Of a DNA stretch of 64,000 bases, positions 17,698 through 25,834 are shown one piece after another (position 1 is the first letter of the stretch; each line of letters opens with the position of its first letter). The notes beneath the pieces were generated by a model, which saw only the letters and a program-made list of their open reading frames with translations, did not search any database and was not told the DNA's origin. Location: assembly GCA_963693025.1 (NCBI GenBank), contig OY843749.1, positions 620,001-684,000 of the forward strand, in the 5' to 3' direction. The position numbers and the translations under genes were made by a program. The DNA comes from JAHRAW01 sp963693025 (GTDB lineage Bacteria > Pseudomonadota > Gammaproteobacteria > Arenicellales > Poriferihabitantaceae).

Positions 17698-18948
17698 ATG
17701 ACACCACCCACCCACCACCCCCACGACATCGCCATCATCGGCGGCGGTCTGGTCGGCGCCAGTCTGGCATTGGCGCTTGAGCCGACCGGCCTGTCGGTGG
17801 CGGTGGTTGAGCCGGTGGCGGCGGAGGGTGGCGAGCCGCAAGGACCCGGTTATGACGAGCGCACCGTGGCGCTGACCGACAATGCCCGGCGAATCTACAC
17901 CGACCTCGGTGTCTGGGAGCGGTTGATGGCGCAGCCGCAGCCGCCGCAGCCGATTCGGGAAATCCATATATCCGACCGCGGGCATTTTGGCATGACCCAT
18001 CTGAGCCACGCCGATATGGACGGCGGCGTGGAGGCGCTCGGCTATGTCGTGCCGACTCGGACGCTTGGCGGGGAATTGCACCGGCGACTGCGCCACAGCG
18101 CCGCCATCACGCTGCACTGCCCGGCCACCGCCGAGCGGTTGCGCGCGCGGGAGTCGGGCATCGTGGTCAGCCTCGCCGCCGACGCCCACAACGCACCCAG
18201 CACGACGCTGAGCGCCCGCCTCGCGGTGCTGGCGGATGGCGGGCGCTCGCCCCTTGCGCGGCAGATGGGCATTCAATCCGGCACGACCGACTACCGCCAG
18301 AGCGCGATTCTCAGCGTCGTCGCCACCGACCGCGACCACCGCGGGCGCGCCTATGAGCGGTTCACCGACGAGGGACCGCTGGCGCTGTTGCCGCACAGCG
18401 AGCGGCGCTATGCGGTGGTGTGGAGCACCGCGCGGGAGCGGGTGGCGGCGCGCATGGCGTTGTCGGATGCCGCGTTCATCGCCGCGCTGCAAACCGCGTT
18501 CGGCGAGCGCGCGGGCGCTTTCAGCGAGCCGAGCGCGCGCACGCGCTATTCGCTGCAACACGGCATCACGCGCCGCCCGATTGGCGCGCGCACGGTGACC
18601 ATCGGCAACGCCGCCCACACCGTCCACCCGGTCGCGGGGCAGGGATTCAACCTCGGGTTGCGCGATGTCGCGGCGCTGGCGGAGGTCATTCGCGCGGCGC
18701 GGGCGCGGCGGCAAGACATCGGCGGGCGCGATGTGCTGGAAGAATACGCCGCGCGGCGCCGACGCGAAACCGCGAGGGTGAGCGGCTTTACCGACGGCTT
18801 GATTCGGGTGTTCGGCAGCCGCCGCGCGCCGGTCAGACTGGCGCGCAACCTCGCCCTCGCCGGCATCGAACTGTGTCCACCCGCCAAGCGGTTTCTGCTG
18901 CGGCGCACGATGGGCAGGGTGTCCGCCGGGCGGGTGCGGAGCGCATGA
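17698..18948 (+). CDS. ubiH: 2-octaprenyl-6-methoxyphenol hydroxylase-type FAD monooxygenase
   Basis: Flavoprotein hydroxylase of ubiquinone biosynthesis. The 416 residues open with the dinucleotide-binding motif DIAIIGGGLVGASLALAL and carry the second FAD motif GNAAHTVHPVAGQGFNLGL near residue 302, as in the UbiH/UbiF/VisC family. Position upstream of a second family member, directly after ygfB-pepP, supports UbiH. The start follows a repeat fragment closely and no strong Shine-Dalgarno sequence is visible. The stop overlaps the next start (ATGA). Confidence 0.9.
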   Translation: MTPPTHHPHDIAIIGGGLVGASLALALEPTGLSVAVVEPVAAEGGEPQGPGYDERTVALTDNARRIYTDLGVWERLMAQPQPPQPIREIHISDRGHFGMTHLSHADMDGGVEALGYVVPTRTLGGELHRRLRHSAAITLHCPATAERLRARESGIVVSLAADAHNAPSTTLSARLAVLADGGRSPLARQMGIQSGTTDYRQSAILSVVATDRDHRGRAYERFTDEGPLALLPHSERRYAVVWSTARERVAARMALSDAAFIAALQTAFGERAGAFSEPSARTRYSLQHGITRRPIGARTVTIGNAAHTVHPVAGQGFNLGLRDVAALAEVIRAARARRQDIGGRDVLEEYAARRRRETARVSGFTDGLIRVFGSRRAPVRLARNLALAGIELCPPAKRFLLRRTMGRVSAGRVRSA

Positions 18949-20192
18949 GCGCGCCACGGCAATTCGATGTCATCGTGGTCGGCGCGGGCTTGATTGGCGC
19001 CGCCGCCGCCTGCCTGTTTGCCCGCCAGGGCCTCACCGTGGCGTTGGTTGAAGCGCGGGCGCTCGACCGGCACGCCGGCGCCGGGGACGCAACCGACGAG
19101 CGCGTCAGCGCAATCAACCTCGCCGCCTTTGCTTTGTTCGACGCGCTCGGCGTATGGCGGGGAATCGACCCGCAGCGGGTGAGCCGCTATGACGCGATGA
19201 AGGTGTGGGATTGCAACAGCCCGGCGAAAATCTCATTCCTCGCCGCCGACCTCGGCGCGCCATGCCTCGGCTACATCGTGGAGAACCGGGCATTGGTCGC
19301 GGCGTTGCGGGAAAAACTTCGGCAGAACTACAACGTCACGCTACTCGACAACACCGAGGTTGCCGGCATCAATTACGACCGCGACCCCAACCCCAACGAC
19401 GCGGGCGGTCGCCTGAGCGTCACGCTGTCCGATTCCGGCGAGCGCGTGCAAACCCGGCTGCTGGTCGGGGCGGACGGCGCCGACTCCGGAGTGCGCGAAC
19501 TCGGCGGCTTGCACAGCCGCAGCGAAGACTTTGGTCAGGACGCCATCACCGCCACCGTGTCCACCGCGCGCGACCACCGCGCCACCGCGTGGCAGTGCTT
19601 CCTCGACACCGGACCGGTGGCGATGCTGCCGCTGGCGGACGGGCGTTGCTCGCTCGTCTGGTCGTGCGACCGCGCCGATGCGGATGAATTGATGCGACTG
19701 GAAGATGCCGATTTTTGCGCCCGACTGCAGCCGTTGTTCGCGCATGAACTCGGCAACATAACCGCCTGCCAACCCCGCCGGCGTTTCGCCCTGAGGCAAC
19801 AGCACGCCGACGCCTACATCGCCGAGGCGGTCGCGCTGATTGGGGATGCGGCGCATACCACGCATCCGCTCGCCGGGCTCGGCGCCAATATTGGGCTGGT
19901 TGATGCCGCCGCCCTCGCCGAGGTGGTGGAGTGGGCGCGCCGCCACCGCAAAGACATCGGTCAAACCAGCGTGCTGCGGCGTTATGAGCGCTGGCGCAGG
20001 GGCGATAACGCGCGCGTGCTGGCGATGATGAAAGGCTTCAAGGAGATTTTCGGTAGCCGCCACGCCGGCGCCAAAGCGGTGCGCAGCGCCGGCATGAATC
20101 TGGCTGACACGGTCACCCCGTTGAAAATGGTTCTGGCGAAATTCGCCACCGGTCAATATGGCGACCTGCCGGCGCTGTGCCGGCGCGCCTGA
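18945..20192 (+). CDS. ubiI: UbiH/UbiF/VisC-family FAD monooxygenase (probable UbiI)
   Basis: Second aromatic-ring hydroxylase of the ubiquinone pathway, 415 residues. It starts with FDVIVVGAGLIGAAAACLFA and contains GDAAHTTHPLAGLGANIGL. In E. coli the pair ubiH-ubiI (visC) lies in the same order, which is the main reason for UbiI over UbiF. I set the start at ATG 18945, which overlaps the ubiH stop by four bases; the frame is open far upstream but only as a shadow of ubiH. Confidence 0.88.
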   Translation: MSAPRQFDVIVVGAGLIGAAAACLFARQGLTVALVEARALDRHAGAGDATDERVSAINLAAFALFDALGVWRGIDPQRVSRYDAMKVWDCNSPAKISFLAADLGAPCLGYIVENRALVAALREKLRQNYNVTLLDNTEVAGINYDRDPNPNDAGGRLSVTLSDSGERVQTRLLVGADGADSGVRELGGLHSRSEDFGQDAITATVSTARDHRATAWQCFLDTGPVAMLPLADGRCSLVWSCDRADADELMRLEDADFCARLQPLFAHELGNITACQPRRRFALRQQHADAYIAEAVALIGDAAHTTHPLAGLGANIGLVDAAALAEVVEWARRHRKDIGQTSVLRRYERWRRGDNARVLAMMKGFKEIFGSRHAGAKAVRSAGMNLADTVTPLKMVLAKFATGQYGDLPALCRRA

Positions 20193-20244
20193 CGAGTCGC
20201 CGCCGGGGTGATGTATAATCCGGCGCCGAGCAACCTCAACCGAT

Positions 20245-20694
20245 ATGTTTCCCGTGGCAAGCCGCACCGACCTCCGACAGGCAGGGCTAAAAACCACCCG
20301 CCCGCGCCTCAAAGTGCTGGCGGTGCTGGAGAACAGCGATGTGCGGCACATGGCGGCGGAGGATGTCTATCAAATCCTGCTCAAGGAGAAACAAAACATT
20401 GGGCTGGCGACGGTGTATCGCGTGCTGACCCAGTTTGAAGACGCCGGGCTGGTGATTCGCAATAAATTCGAAGGCGAGCGCGCGGTGTTCGAGCTCAACG
20501 ACGAAGCGCATCACGACCACATGGTGTGCGTTGAATGCGGCGACGTCACCGAATTTGTCGACGCGCGCATCGAAGCGCAGCAGGAGCGAGTGGCAAAGAG
20601 CCACGGCTTCATCATCCACGACCACGCGCTCACCTTTTACGGCAAATGCAAACAATGCGCGCGACTGAAGAAAGCGGCGAAGGCGTCGCCATAA
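20245..20694 (+). CDS. fur: Ferric uptake regulator Fur
   Basis: Fe2+-dependent transcriptional repressor, 149 residues. The winged-helix DNA-binding part includes LKTTRPRLKVLAVLE and NIGLATVYRVLTQFEDAGLV; the metal-binding dimerisation domain includes HHDHMVCVECGDVTEF and a C-terminal CKQC. These are the standard Fur zinc and regulatory-site residues. It follows ubiI by 52 bases on the same strand. Confidence 0.95.
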   Translation: MFPVASRTDLRQAGLKTTRPRLKVLAVLENSDVRHMAAEDVYQILLKEKQNIGLATVYRVLTQFEDAGLVIRNKFEGERAVFELNDEAHHDHMVCVECGDVTEFVDARIEAQQERVAKSHGFIIHDHALTFYGKCKQCARLKKAAKASP

Positions 20695-20732
20695 CCCACA
20701 CCACCGACTGACAACCACCCCGGAGGACACCC

Positions 20733-21674
20733 GTGCCGACCCTGATTACCGGTTCGTTTGCCTATGACACCATCATGGTGTTTCAAGACCAGTTCAAGAA
20801 ACACATTCTGCCCGACCACGCGCATATCCTGAATGTGTGTTTTCTGGTGCCGGAGTTGCGCCGCGAATTCGGCGGCTGCGCGGGCAACATTGCCTATGGC
20901 CTCAAGTTGCTCGGCGGCGACCCGCTGCCGATGGGCGCGGTCGGCGCGGACTTTGCGCCCTATCGCGCGTGGCTCGAAGAAAACCGCATCGACCTCACGC
21001 ACGTGACCGAAGCGCCGAACACCTTCACCGCGCAGGCGTTCGTGACCACCGACACCGACAACAACCAAATCACCGCCTTCCACCCCGGCGCGATGAATCA
21101 CGCGCATCAAAACAAGGTGAGCGACGCCGCCGGCATCCATCTCGGCATCATCGCGCCGGACGGCAGGGACGCGATGCTCCAACACGCCGCGCAATTCGCG
21201 CAGGCAAAAATACCGTTCATCTTCGACCCCGGCCAGGGCTTGCCGATGTTCACCGGACCGGAGTTGGACCGCTTCATCGAGCAGGCGGCATATCTCGTGG
21301 TCAACGACTACGAATCCGAAATGCTGCAGGAAAAAACCGGCAACAATCTGGAACAAATCGCCGCGCGCGTCGACGCGCTGGTGGTCACGCGCGGCTCCAA
21401 AGGCGCCGACATTTACAACAACGACGCTTTCATCCATGTAAACGCCGCCCGCATCGCCGCCCCCCAAGACCCCACCGGCTGCGGCGACGCCTTCCGCGCC
21501 GGCTTGCTATACGGCCTCGCCAAGCAACTCAACTGGCAAACCTGCGGCCAACTCGCCTCGCTGATGGGCGCCATAAAAATTGAACACCCCGGCACCCAAA
21601 ACCACCGCTTCACCCACGCGGAATTTGAGGAACGGTATCGGGAGAATTTTGGGGAGGAAGTTAGTCTGGGTTGA
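20733..21674 (+). CDS. PfkB-family carbohydrate/nucleoside kinase (adenosine kinase-like)
   Basis: Sugar or nucleoside kinase of the ribokinase fold, 313 residues. It has the N-terminal GGCAGNIAYGLKLLGG motif and the C-terminal catalytic signature DPTGCGDAFRAGLLYG with the base Asp. The N-terminal TGSFAYDTIM matches a bacterial subgroup annotated as adenosine kinase. Adenosine phosphorylation would fit the nucleoside import and purine genes elsewhere in this window, but substrate specificity is inferred only. A good ribosome-binding site (GGAGG) lies seven bases before the ATG. Confidence 0.85.
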   Translation: MPTLITGSFAYDTIMVFQDQFKKHILPDHAHILNVCFLVPELRREFGGCAGNIAYGLKLLGGDPLPMGAVGADFAPYRAWLEENRIDLTHVTEAPNTFTAQAFVTTDTDNNQITAFHPGAMNHAHQNKVSDAAGIHLGIIAPDGRDAMLQHAAQFAQAKIPFIFDPGQGLPMFTGPELDRFIEQAAYLVVNDYESEMLQEKTGNNLEQIAARVDALVVTRGSKGADIYNNDAFIHVNAARIAAPQDPTGCGDAFRAGLLYGLAKQLNWQTCGQLASLMGAIKIEHPGTQNHRFTHAEFEERYRENFGEEVSLG

Positions 21675-21719
21675 GGCTGCCTGACACCGCCCCGCCCCAA
21701 AGCCGCCTATCCGAAAGCC

Positions 21720-22068
21720 GTCATTCTCGAGCGTTAGTGTCCGTTGTCGCCGCGCTTTTTCTTTTAAGCGGCGGCTTACGGACACTTACGTCCTCGGGAA
21801 AAATCCGCCGGGAGCGGATTTTCGCGCAAGCCCGAAGGGCGCGTATCAGGGATGATACGCGCAATCTCCCTAAGACTGGCACAGGCTTCGACAAAGTCCA
21901 CGCTAGCCTTAGGGAGATTCCCGAAGGCGATGAAAAATCCGCCGGGAGCGGATTTTCGCGTAGCCCGAAGGGTTTGTATCAGGGATGATACAAACAAAAA
22001 TATGGTCGCTAGCGCTCCCTACCCCGTGTCGGGGCACGGGGCATGCTTTTCTATCGTTCGAGAATGAC
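21720..22068 (-). repeat. Dispersed structured inverted-repeat element, copy R4 (expanded, with three extra hairpin modules)
   Basis: The longest uninterrupted family member (349 bp). The basic element is interrupted at two places by a ~60-bp module (M2), once in each arm. Each M2 has a perfect AAATCCGC / GCGGATTT hairpin followed by a second hairpin: GCGCGTATCA / TGATACGCGC at 21839-21862 and GTTTGTATCA / TGATACAAAC at 21972-21995. The stems differ in sequence but keep pairing. A third insert at about 22021-22046 forms CCCCGTG / CACGGGG. It lies between the PfkB kinase gene and the RNase E leader. Confidence 0.9.
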
Positions 22069-22093
22069 GAGTTGGCGGTGGCGAATTTTGAGG

Positions 22094-22122
22094 TTGCATT
22101 GTCAATCAAAGTCTGTTATGTT
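22094..22122 (+). promoter_or_regulatory. rne: Candidate promoter of the rne leader
   Basis: TTGCAT (22094-22099) and TATGTT (22117-22122) are separated by 17 bases, and strong hairpins begin shortly downstream. Matches to consensus are moderate, so this is a candidate only. It sits just outside repeat R4. Confidence 0.45.
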
Positions 22123-22128
22123 CCGCCA

Positions 22129-22690
22129 ATCTGTCCGGGAGTGGCGCTGTCAGGGAGGGCGAATCGGGGATTCGAGAGGGTTGTCGGTTTGGGTGGGTGC
22201 CGGGACGGGTTGCGTGGGTTGGGATGCCTGCGCAAAGCAAGTGAAAAGTTAACCGGTGGTCCTTTGGGTCACTACGAATGGGCGGAGGCGCCCGAATAGT
22301 GGGAGACAAGGTTTATGTGGCGGAGGCTCCAGTGGGAGCCATCACCCTACAGGTTGCGGCATTTCAATCGGTGGATTGAATGGGTTTGCCGATTTTCAAT
22401 ATCTCATCTAGTTTAGATAGTCTATTGATAAATAAGGATAATCGAAGTCATAACGATTTCGCTGCATCGTTGCCGTGTCCGGCGACGCAAATCCAAAGCC
22501 GCGTCGTGCGTCCAACCCGGCGTCCGACCAACCGCCTTGTCCTCACCCTCGTACGCCCCGCCTGAAATGACGCGCTGTCCGTGGCAGTCAAACGCCCGGA
22601 CAGCCTGAATGTATATCAACGCGCCTCGAACCGGGCTCGCGGGACACGCGTCCGCCGGCACGGGTTGATGGGGCGCCGGAGAAATTGACA
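22129..22690 (+). ncRNA. Long structured 5' leader of rne (possible autoregulatory element)
   Basis: About 560 bases without a plausible gene precede RNase E. Several hairpins can be read directly: CGAATC/GATTCG (22160-22174), GGGCG/CGCCC within an outer CACT/AGTG stem (22270-22301), GGCTCC/GGAGCC (22325-22340), a perfect 7-bp TTCAATC/GATTGAA (22363-22380) and CTGTCCG/CGGACAG (22575-22603). In E. coli the long rne 5' leader mediates feedback control by RNase E itself. Function here is inferred from position and structure; I see no sequence match to a known riboswitch, RNase P RNA or tmRNA. The part from about 22129 to 22390 could instead be a free small RNA. Confidence 0.5.
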
Positions 22691-24958
22691 ATGAAAAGAA
22701 TGCTGTTTAACGCAACGCATCCGGAAGAACTTCGCGTTGCCATCGTCGACGGGCAACAACTCATCGACCTCGACCTCGAATCCGCCGTCCGCGCGGAGAG
22801 AAAGGGCAACATCTACAAAGCCGTGGTCACCAAAGTGGAGCCGGGCTTGGAGGCGGCGTTTGTCGATTACGGCGCGGGCCGCCAGGGGTTTTTGCCCTTG
22901 AAGGAAATTTACCGGGGGTATTTCGGCAAATACGATTCCAAAACGCCGATGAGCAGCGTCAAAATCGCGCAGGAAATCGAGGAGGGGCAGGAAATGGTGG
23001 TGCAGGTGAGCAAGGATGAGCGCGGCACCAAAGGCGCGGCGCTGACCACCTTTATCAGCCTGGCGGGGCGCTTTCTGGTGCTGATGCCGAACAACCCCAA
23101 AGGGGGCGGAATCTCGCGGCGGGTGTCGAGCGAAGAGCGAACGGATTTGCGCCAAGTGCTCGCCAATCTCAAGGTCAGCGAGCAGCACGCCCTGATTGCG
23201 CGCACCGCCGGCATCGACCGCAGCCCGGAGGAATTGCAGTGGGATTTGGACTTCCTCCTCAAGTTGTGGGAGAGCATCGAAACCGCCGCCGCCGAACTGA
23301 ATGCCCCCCGCCTGATTTATCAGGAGAGCAACCTGATTGTGCGCTCCATCCGCGACCATCTGGGGGCGGACATCTCCGAAATCATCGTCGATGACGGCGA
23401 GATTTACGAGCGCGCCAAGCGTTTTGTGCTGAAGATGATGCCGCACAATCTCGCCAAACTGAAACACTACGACGACACGACGCCGCTGTTCTCCCGCTTC
23501 CAAATCGAGCAGCAAATCGCGTCCGCGTTCAACCGCGAAGTGAGCCTGCCCTCCGGCGGCTTGGTCGTCATCGACCACACCGAGGCGCTGACTTCCATCG
23601 ACGTCAACTCGGCGCGCGCCACCAAAGGCGCGGACATTGAGGAAACCGCGTTGCAGACCAATCTGGAAGCGGTCGATGAAATCGCCCGGCAGTTGCGCAT
23701 CCGCGACCTCGGCGGACTGGTGGTGATTGACCTCATCGACATGACCGTGAGCCGCAACGAGCGCGCCGTGGAAGCGCGCCTCAAAACCGCGCTCAAACCC
23801 GACCGCGCGCGCGTGCAGGTCGGCAAAATATCGCGCTTTGGCTTGCTCGAAATGTCGCGCCAACGCCTGCGCTCCTCGCTCAGCGACACCAATTACCGCC
23901 CCTGCCCGCGCTGCGACGGCACCGGCACCATCCGAAGCGTGGTCTCCGCATCGCTGAGCCTGCTCAGGCTCATCGAAGAAAAAGCGCTGCAGGAAAACAC
24001 CGAAGCCATTCAAGTCGTCCTGCCGTTGGACATGGCGACCTATCTGCTCAACGAAAAGCGGCCCGAGGTCAATCAACTGGAGTCGCGGCTGGCGTCCCGC
24101 ATCATCGTGATTCCGTCGAACAAACTCGCCAGCCCGCAATTCCAAATCAAGCGGTTGCGCGGCGATGAACTGGATGAACTGAGCGCCACCCCGAGTCACC
24201 GCCAGCCCATCGAAGTCGACAGCAAGGAGGAAGACATCGCCGCGAGTCTGAAATCCGCGCCGGCGGAAAAGCCGCACATTCAACTGGACCAAATAGAGCA
24301 AGCCGCCCCGCCCGCCGCCCCGAAAAGCGCCCCAAAACCGCCACGCGCCGCGCCGGCATCCGCCCCGCCTCCGACAGGCGACAGCGGTTTGCTGGGCAGA
24401 TTGTGGAAAGCATTGACCGTCGACAAACCCGCCCAAGACAAACCCGAACCGCAACCCGCCGACAGCCCCGGCAAAGCCGCCAAACCCGCGACCGCACGCG
24501 GCGCCGGTCGCCGACGACAGCAACCGAGGCGCGGCAAAAGCAACACCCAACAAGGACGCGGCACGACCGCCACCACCGGAAGCGGCGGACGGCAGAGCAA
24601 ACGCGGCGCCTCAGGCGGAGGCGGAGCGCGCGCAGGCGCGGGCGCCGGCGCGCAAAAATCCCAACCCCGCGCCGACCAACCCAAAAAACCCACAAACCGC
24701 GGTCGCCAAAGCGCACAACGCCCCCCAAGAGAGCAAGCGAAAGCATCAAACGGACAATCCAAACCGCCCGAAGACATGCCCACTCCCCCCACCCGCCGAG
24801 ACTTCGCCGCGCACCAACCCGAACAACGAGTAGGCCAACGAGCGCCAAGAAAAACACCAAGACCCAACCCCGCAGAAAAACCGGCTGCCGCCGCCACCCA
24901 TCCGAACACGCTTCCACCGGAGTCACCGGATGTTCCTGATGATATTGGGAATCGGTAG
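22691..24958 (+). CDS. rne: Ribonuclease E
   Basis: Endoribonuclease for mRNA decay and rRNA/tRNA processing, 755 residues. The catalytic half has an S1 domain (about 35-120), the 5'-sensor/DNase I-like core with catalytic Asp residues in SIDVNSARATKG and VVIDLIDM, and the zinc-link CPRCDGTG. From about residue 520 on, the protein is a low-complexity Pro/Ala/Arg/Gln/Gly-rich tail (for example RPPREQAK) ending VPDDIGNR, probably the disordered scaffold that binds RNA and partners. It is shorter than E. coli RNase E (1061). ATG 22691 follows GGAG; a TTG at 22685 is less likely. Confidence 0.94.
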   Translation: MKRMLFNATHPEELRVAIVDGQQLIDLDLESAVRAERKGNIYKAVVTKVEPGLEAAFVDYGAGRQGFLPLKEIYRGYFGKYDSKTPMSSVKIAQEIEEGQEMVVQVSKDERGTKGAALTTFISLAGRFLVLMPNNPKGGGISRRVSSEERTDLRQVLANLKVSEQHALIARTAGIDRSPEELQWDLDFLLKLWESIETAAAELNAPRLIYQESNLIVRSIRDHLGADISEIIVDDGEIYERAKRFVLKMMPHNLAKLKHYDDTTPLFSRFQIEQQIASAFNREVSLPSGGLVVIDHTEALTSIDVNSARATKGADIEETALQTNLEAVDEIARQLRIRDLGGLVVIDLIDMTVSRNERAVEARLKTALKPDRARVQVGKISRFGLLEMSRQRLRSSLSDTNYRPCPRCDGTGTIRSVVSASLSLLRLIEEKALQENTEAIQVVLPLDMATYLLNEKRPEVNQLESRLASRIIVIPSNKLASPQFQIKRLRGDELDELSATPSHRQPIEVDSKEEDIAASLKSAPAEKPHIQLDQIEQAAPPAAPKSAPKPPRAAPASAPPPTGDSGLLGRLWKALTVDKPAQDKPEPQPADSPGKAAKPATARGAGRRRQQPRRGKSNTQQGRGTTATTGSGGRQSKRGASGGGGARAGAGAGAQKSQPRADQPKKPTNRGRQSAQRPPREQAKASNGQSKPPEDMPTPPTRRDFAAHQPEQRVGQRAPRKTPRPNPAEKPAAAATHPNTLPPESPDVPDDIGNR

Positions 24959-24993
24959 GGGGGGTGTTTGTGTCGGGGGTGATGTGCGACTTC

Positions 24994-25063
24994 GTCATTC
25001 TCGAACGGTAGAAAGTAGGGAGCCGCACAACTCGTCATTCCCGAACGGTAGAAAGTAGGGAGC
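24994..25063 (+). repeat. Two solo left-end fragments of the dispersed element
   Basis: Two near-identical ~30-bp left ends (24994-25023 and 25034-25063), each GTCATTC followed by CGAACGGTAGAAAGTAGGG, stand in tandem before full copy R5. Confidence 0.8.
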
Positions 25064-25073
25064 CCCCAACTTC

Positions 25074-25334
25074 GTCATTCTCGAACGATAGAAAAATAGG
25101 GAGCGCCAGCGACCATACTTTTGTTTGTATCATCCCTGATACAAACCCTTCGGGCTACGCGAAAATCCGCTCCCGGCGGATTTTTCATCGCCTTCGGGAA
25201 TCTCCCTAAGGCTAGCGTGGACTTTACCGAAGCCCGTGCCAGTATTAGGGAGATTCCCGAGGACGCAAGTGTCCGTAAGCCGCCGCTTAAAAGAAGAAGC
25301 GCGGCGGCAACGGACACTAACGCTCGAGAATGAC
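25074..25334 (+). repeat. Dispersed structured inverted-repeat element, copy R5 (with one M2 module)
   Basis: A 261-bp copy between the convergent rne and xdhC genes. Standard ends and internal inverted repeat are present. The left arm carries one M2 module with GTTTGTATCA / TGATACAAAC (25123-25146) and GAAAATCCGC / GCGGATTTTTC-type hairpins, at the same site as the left-arm M2 of R4. The right arm is unmodified. Confidence 0.9.
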
Positions 25335-25345
25335 GAGTAATAGCC

Positions 25346-25376
25346 GTCATTCTCGAACGGTAGAAAAATAGGGAGG
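25346..25376 (+). repeat. Solo left-end fragment of the dispersed element
   Basis: GTCATTCTCGAACGGTAG followed by AAAAATAGGGAGG, lying between R5 and R6. Confidence 0.8.
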
Positions 25377-25385
25377 CCCAACTTC

Positions 25386-25758
25386 GTCATTCTCGAATGA
25401 TAGAAAAATAAGGAGCGATACAGGCAGTGTAAAAACTCCAAAAATAAAGCGGCGCATGAAAAATTTTCCCACCGACATAGCAAAAACCCGCATAAAAATG
25501 GATAAGTTTCCCATCTCGCCCCTGTTTTTATGCGATTTTGAGGAATATTTTCCCACCCTTTCGATATGCGGAGGGTTTTTACACAGGCTGGATAGCGACT
25601 ATATTTTTCATCACCTTCGGGAATCTCCCTAAGGCTATCGTGAATTCCAACAAAGCCCGTGCCAGTCTTAGGGAGATTCCCGAGGACGCAAGTGTCCGTA
25701 AGCCGCCGCTTAAAAAGAAGAAGCGCGGCGACAACGGACACTAACGCTCGAGAATGAC
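25386..25758 (+). repeat. Dispersed structured inverted-repeat element, copy R6 (interrupted by a MITE-like insertion)
   Basis: The two parts 25386-25420 and 25591-25758 together make a normal ~200-bp element. Its left arm is split at the GGAGCGATAGCGACTAT site by a foreign 170-bp insertion, listed separately. The right arm and the internal inverted repeat are intact. Confidence 0.9.
25421..25590. mobile_element. MITE-like insertion inside R6, with terminal inverted repeats and a GATA target duplication
   Basis: Comparison with uninterrupted copies (R3b reads GGAGCGATAGCGACTAT on its forward strand) shows a clean insertion. The ends are imperfect inverted repeats: CAGGCAGTGTAAAAACTCC on the left and, read from the other end, CAGCCTGTGTAAAAACCCTC. 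The 4-bp GATA occurs on both sides (25417-25420 and 25591-25594) but once in the uninterrupted element. The interior is AT-rich, with CGCATAAAAA / TTTTTATGCG pairing and two TTTTCCCACC motifs, and has no coding capacity. The mobilising transposase is not in the window. Confidence 0.8.
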
Positions 25759-25803
25759 GAAGTAGGTGGGAATGACGAAGTAGGTGGGAATGACGAAGTG
25801 TGG
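25752..25803. repeat. Tandem 18-bp repeat at the edge of R6
   Basis: GAATGACGAAGTAGGTGG occurs twice in tandem (25752-25769, 25770-25787) and a third, shorter copy follows. The unit starts with the last seven bases of the element (GAATGAC), so the element boundary itself has been duplicated. Confidence 0.8.
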
Positions 25804-25834
25804 GGTTTTTGTTTATTGGGCAACGGGCGCTGAC

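Noticed and set aside
22129..22390. RNase P RNA, tmRNA or a group II intron upstream of rne
   Set aside because: None of the conserved core sequences of these RNAs could be found; only generic hairpins are visible, so I kept it as a leader or unassigned structured RNA.
22616..24553. A 645-residue open frame antisense to rne, and similar long antisense frames over acnB, lnt, xdhB, malate synthase and others
   Set aside because: High GC content suppresses stop codons on the opposite strand. The sense genes have complete family motifs; the antisense products are Arg/Gly/Ala/His-rich and match nothing.
24990..25800. CRISPR array
   Set aside because: The repeated ends look periodic at first sight, but the units are end fragments of one element with unequal spacing and no unique spacers of constant length, and no cas gene is present.
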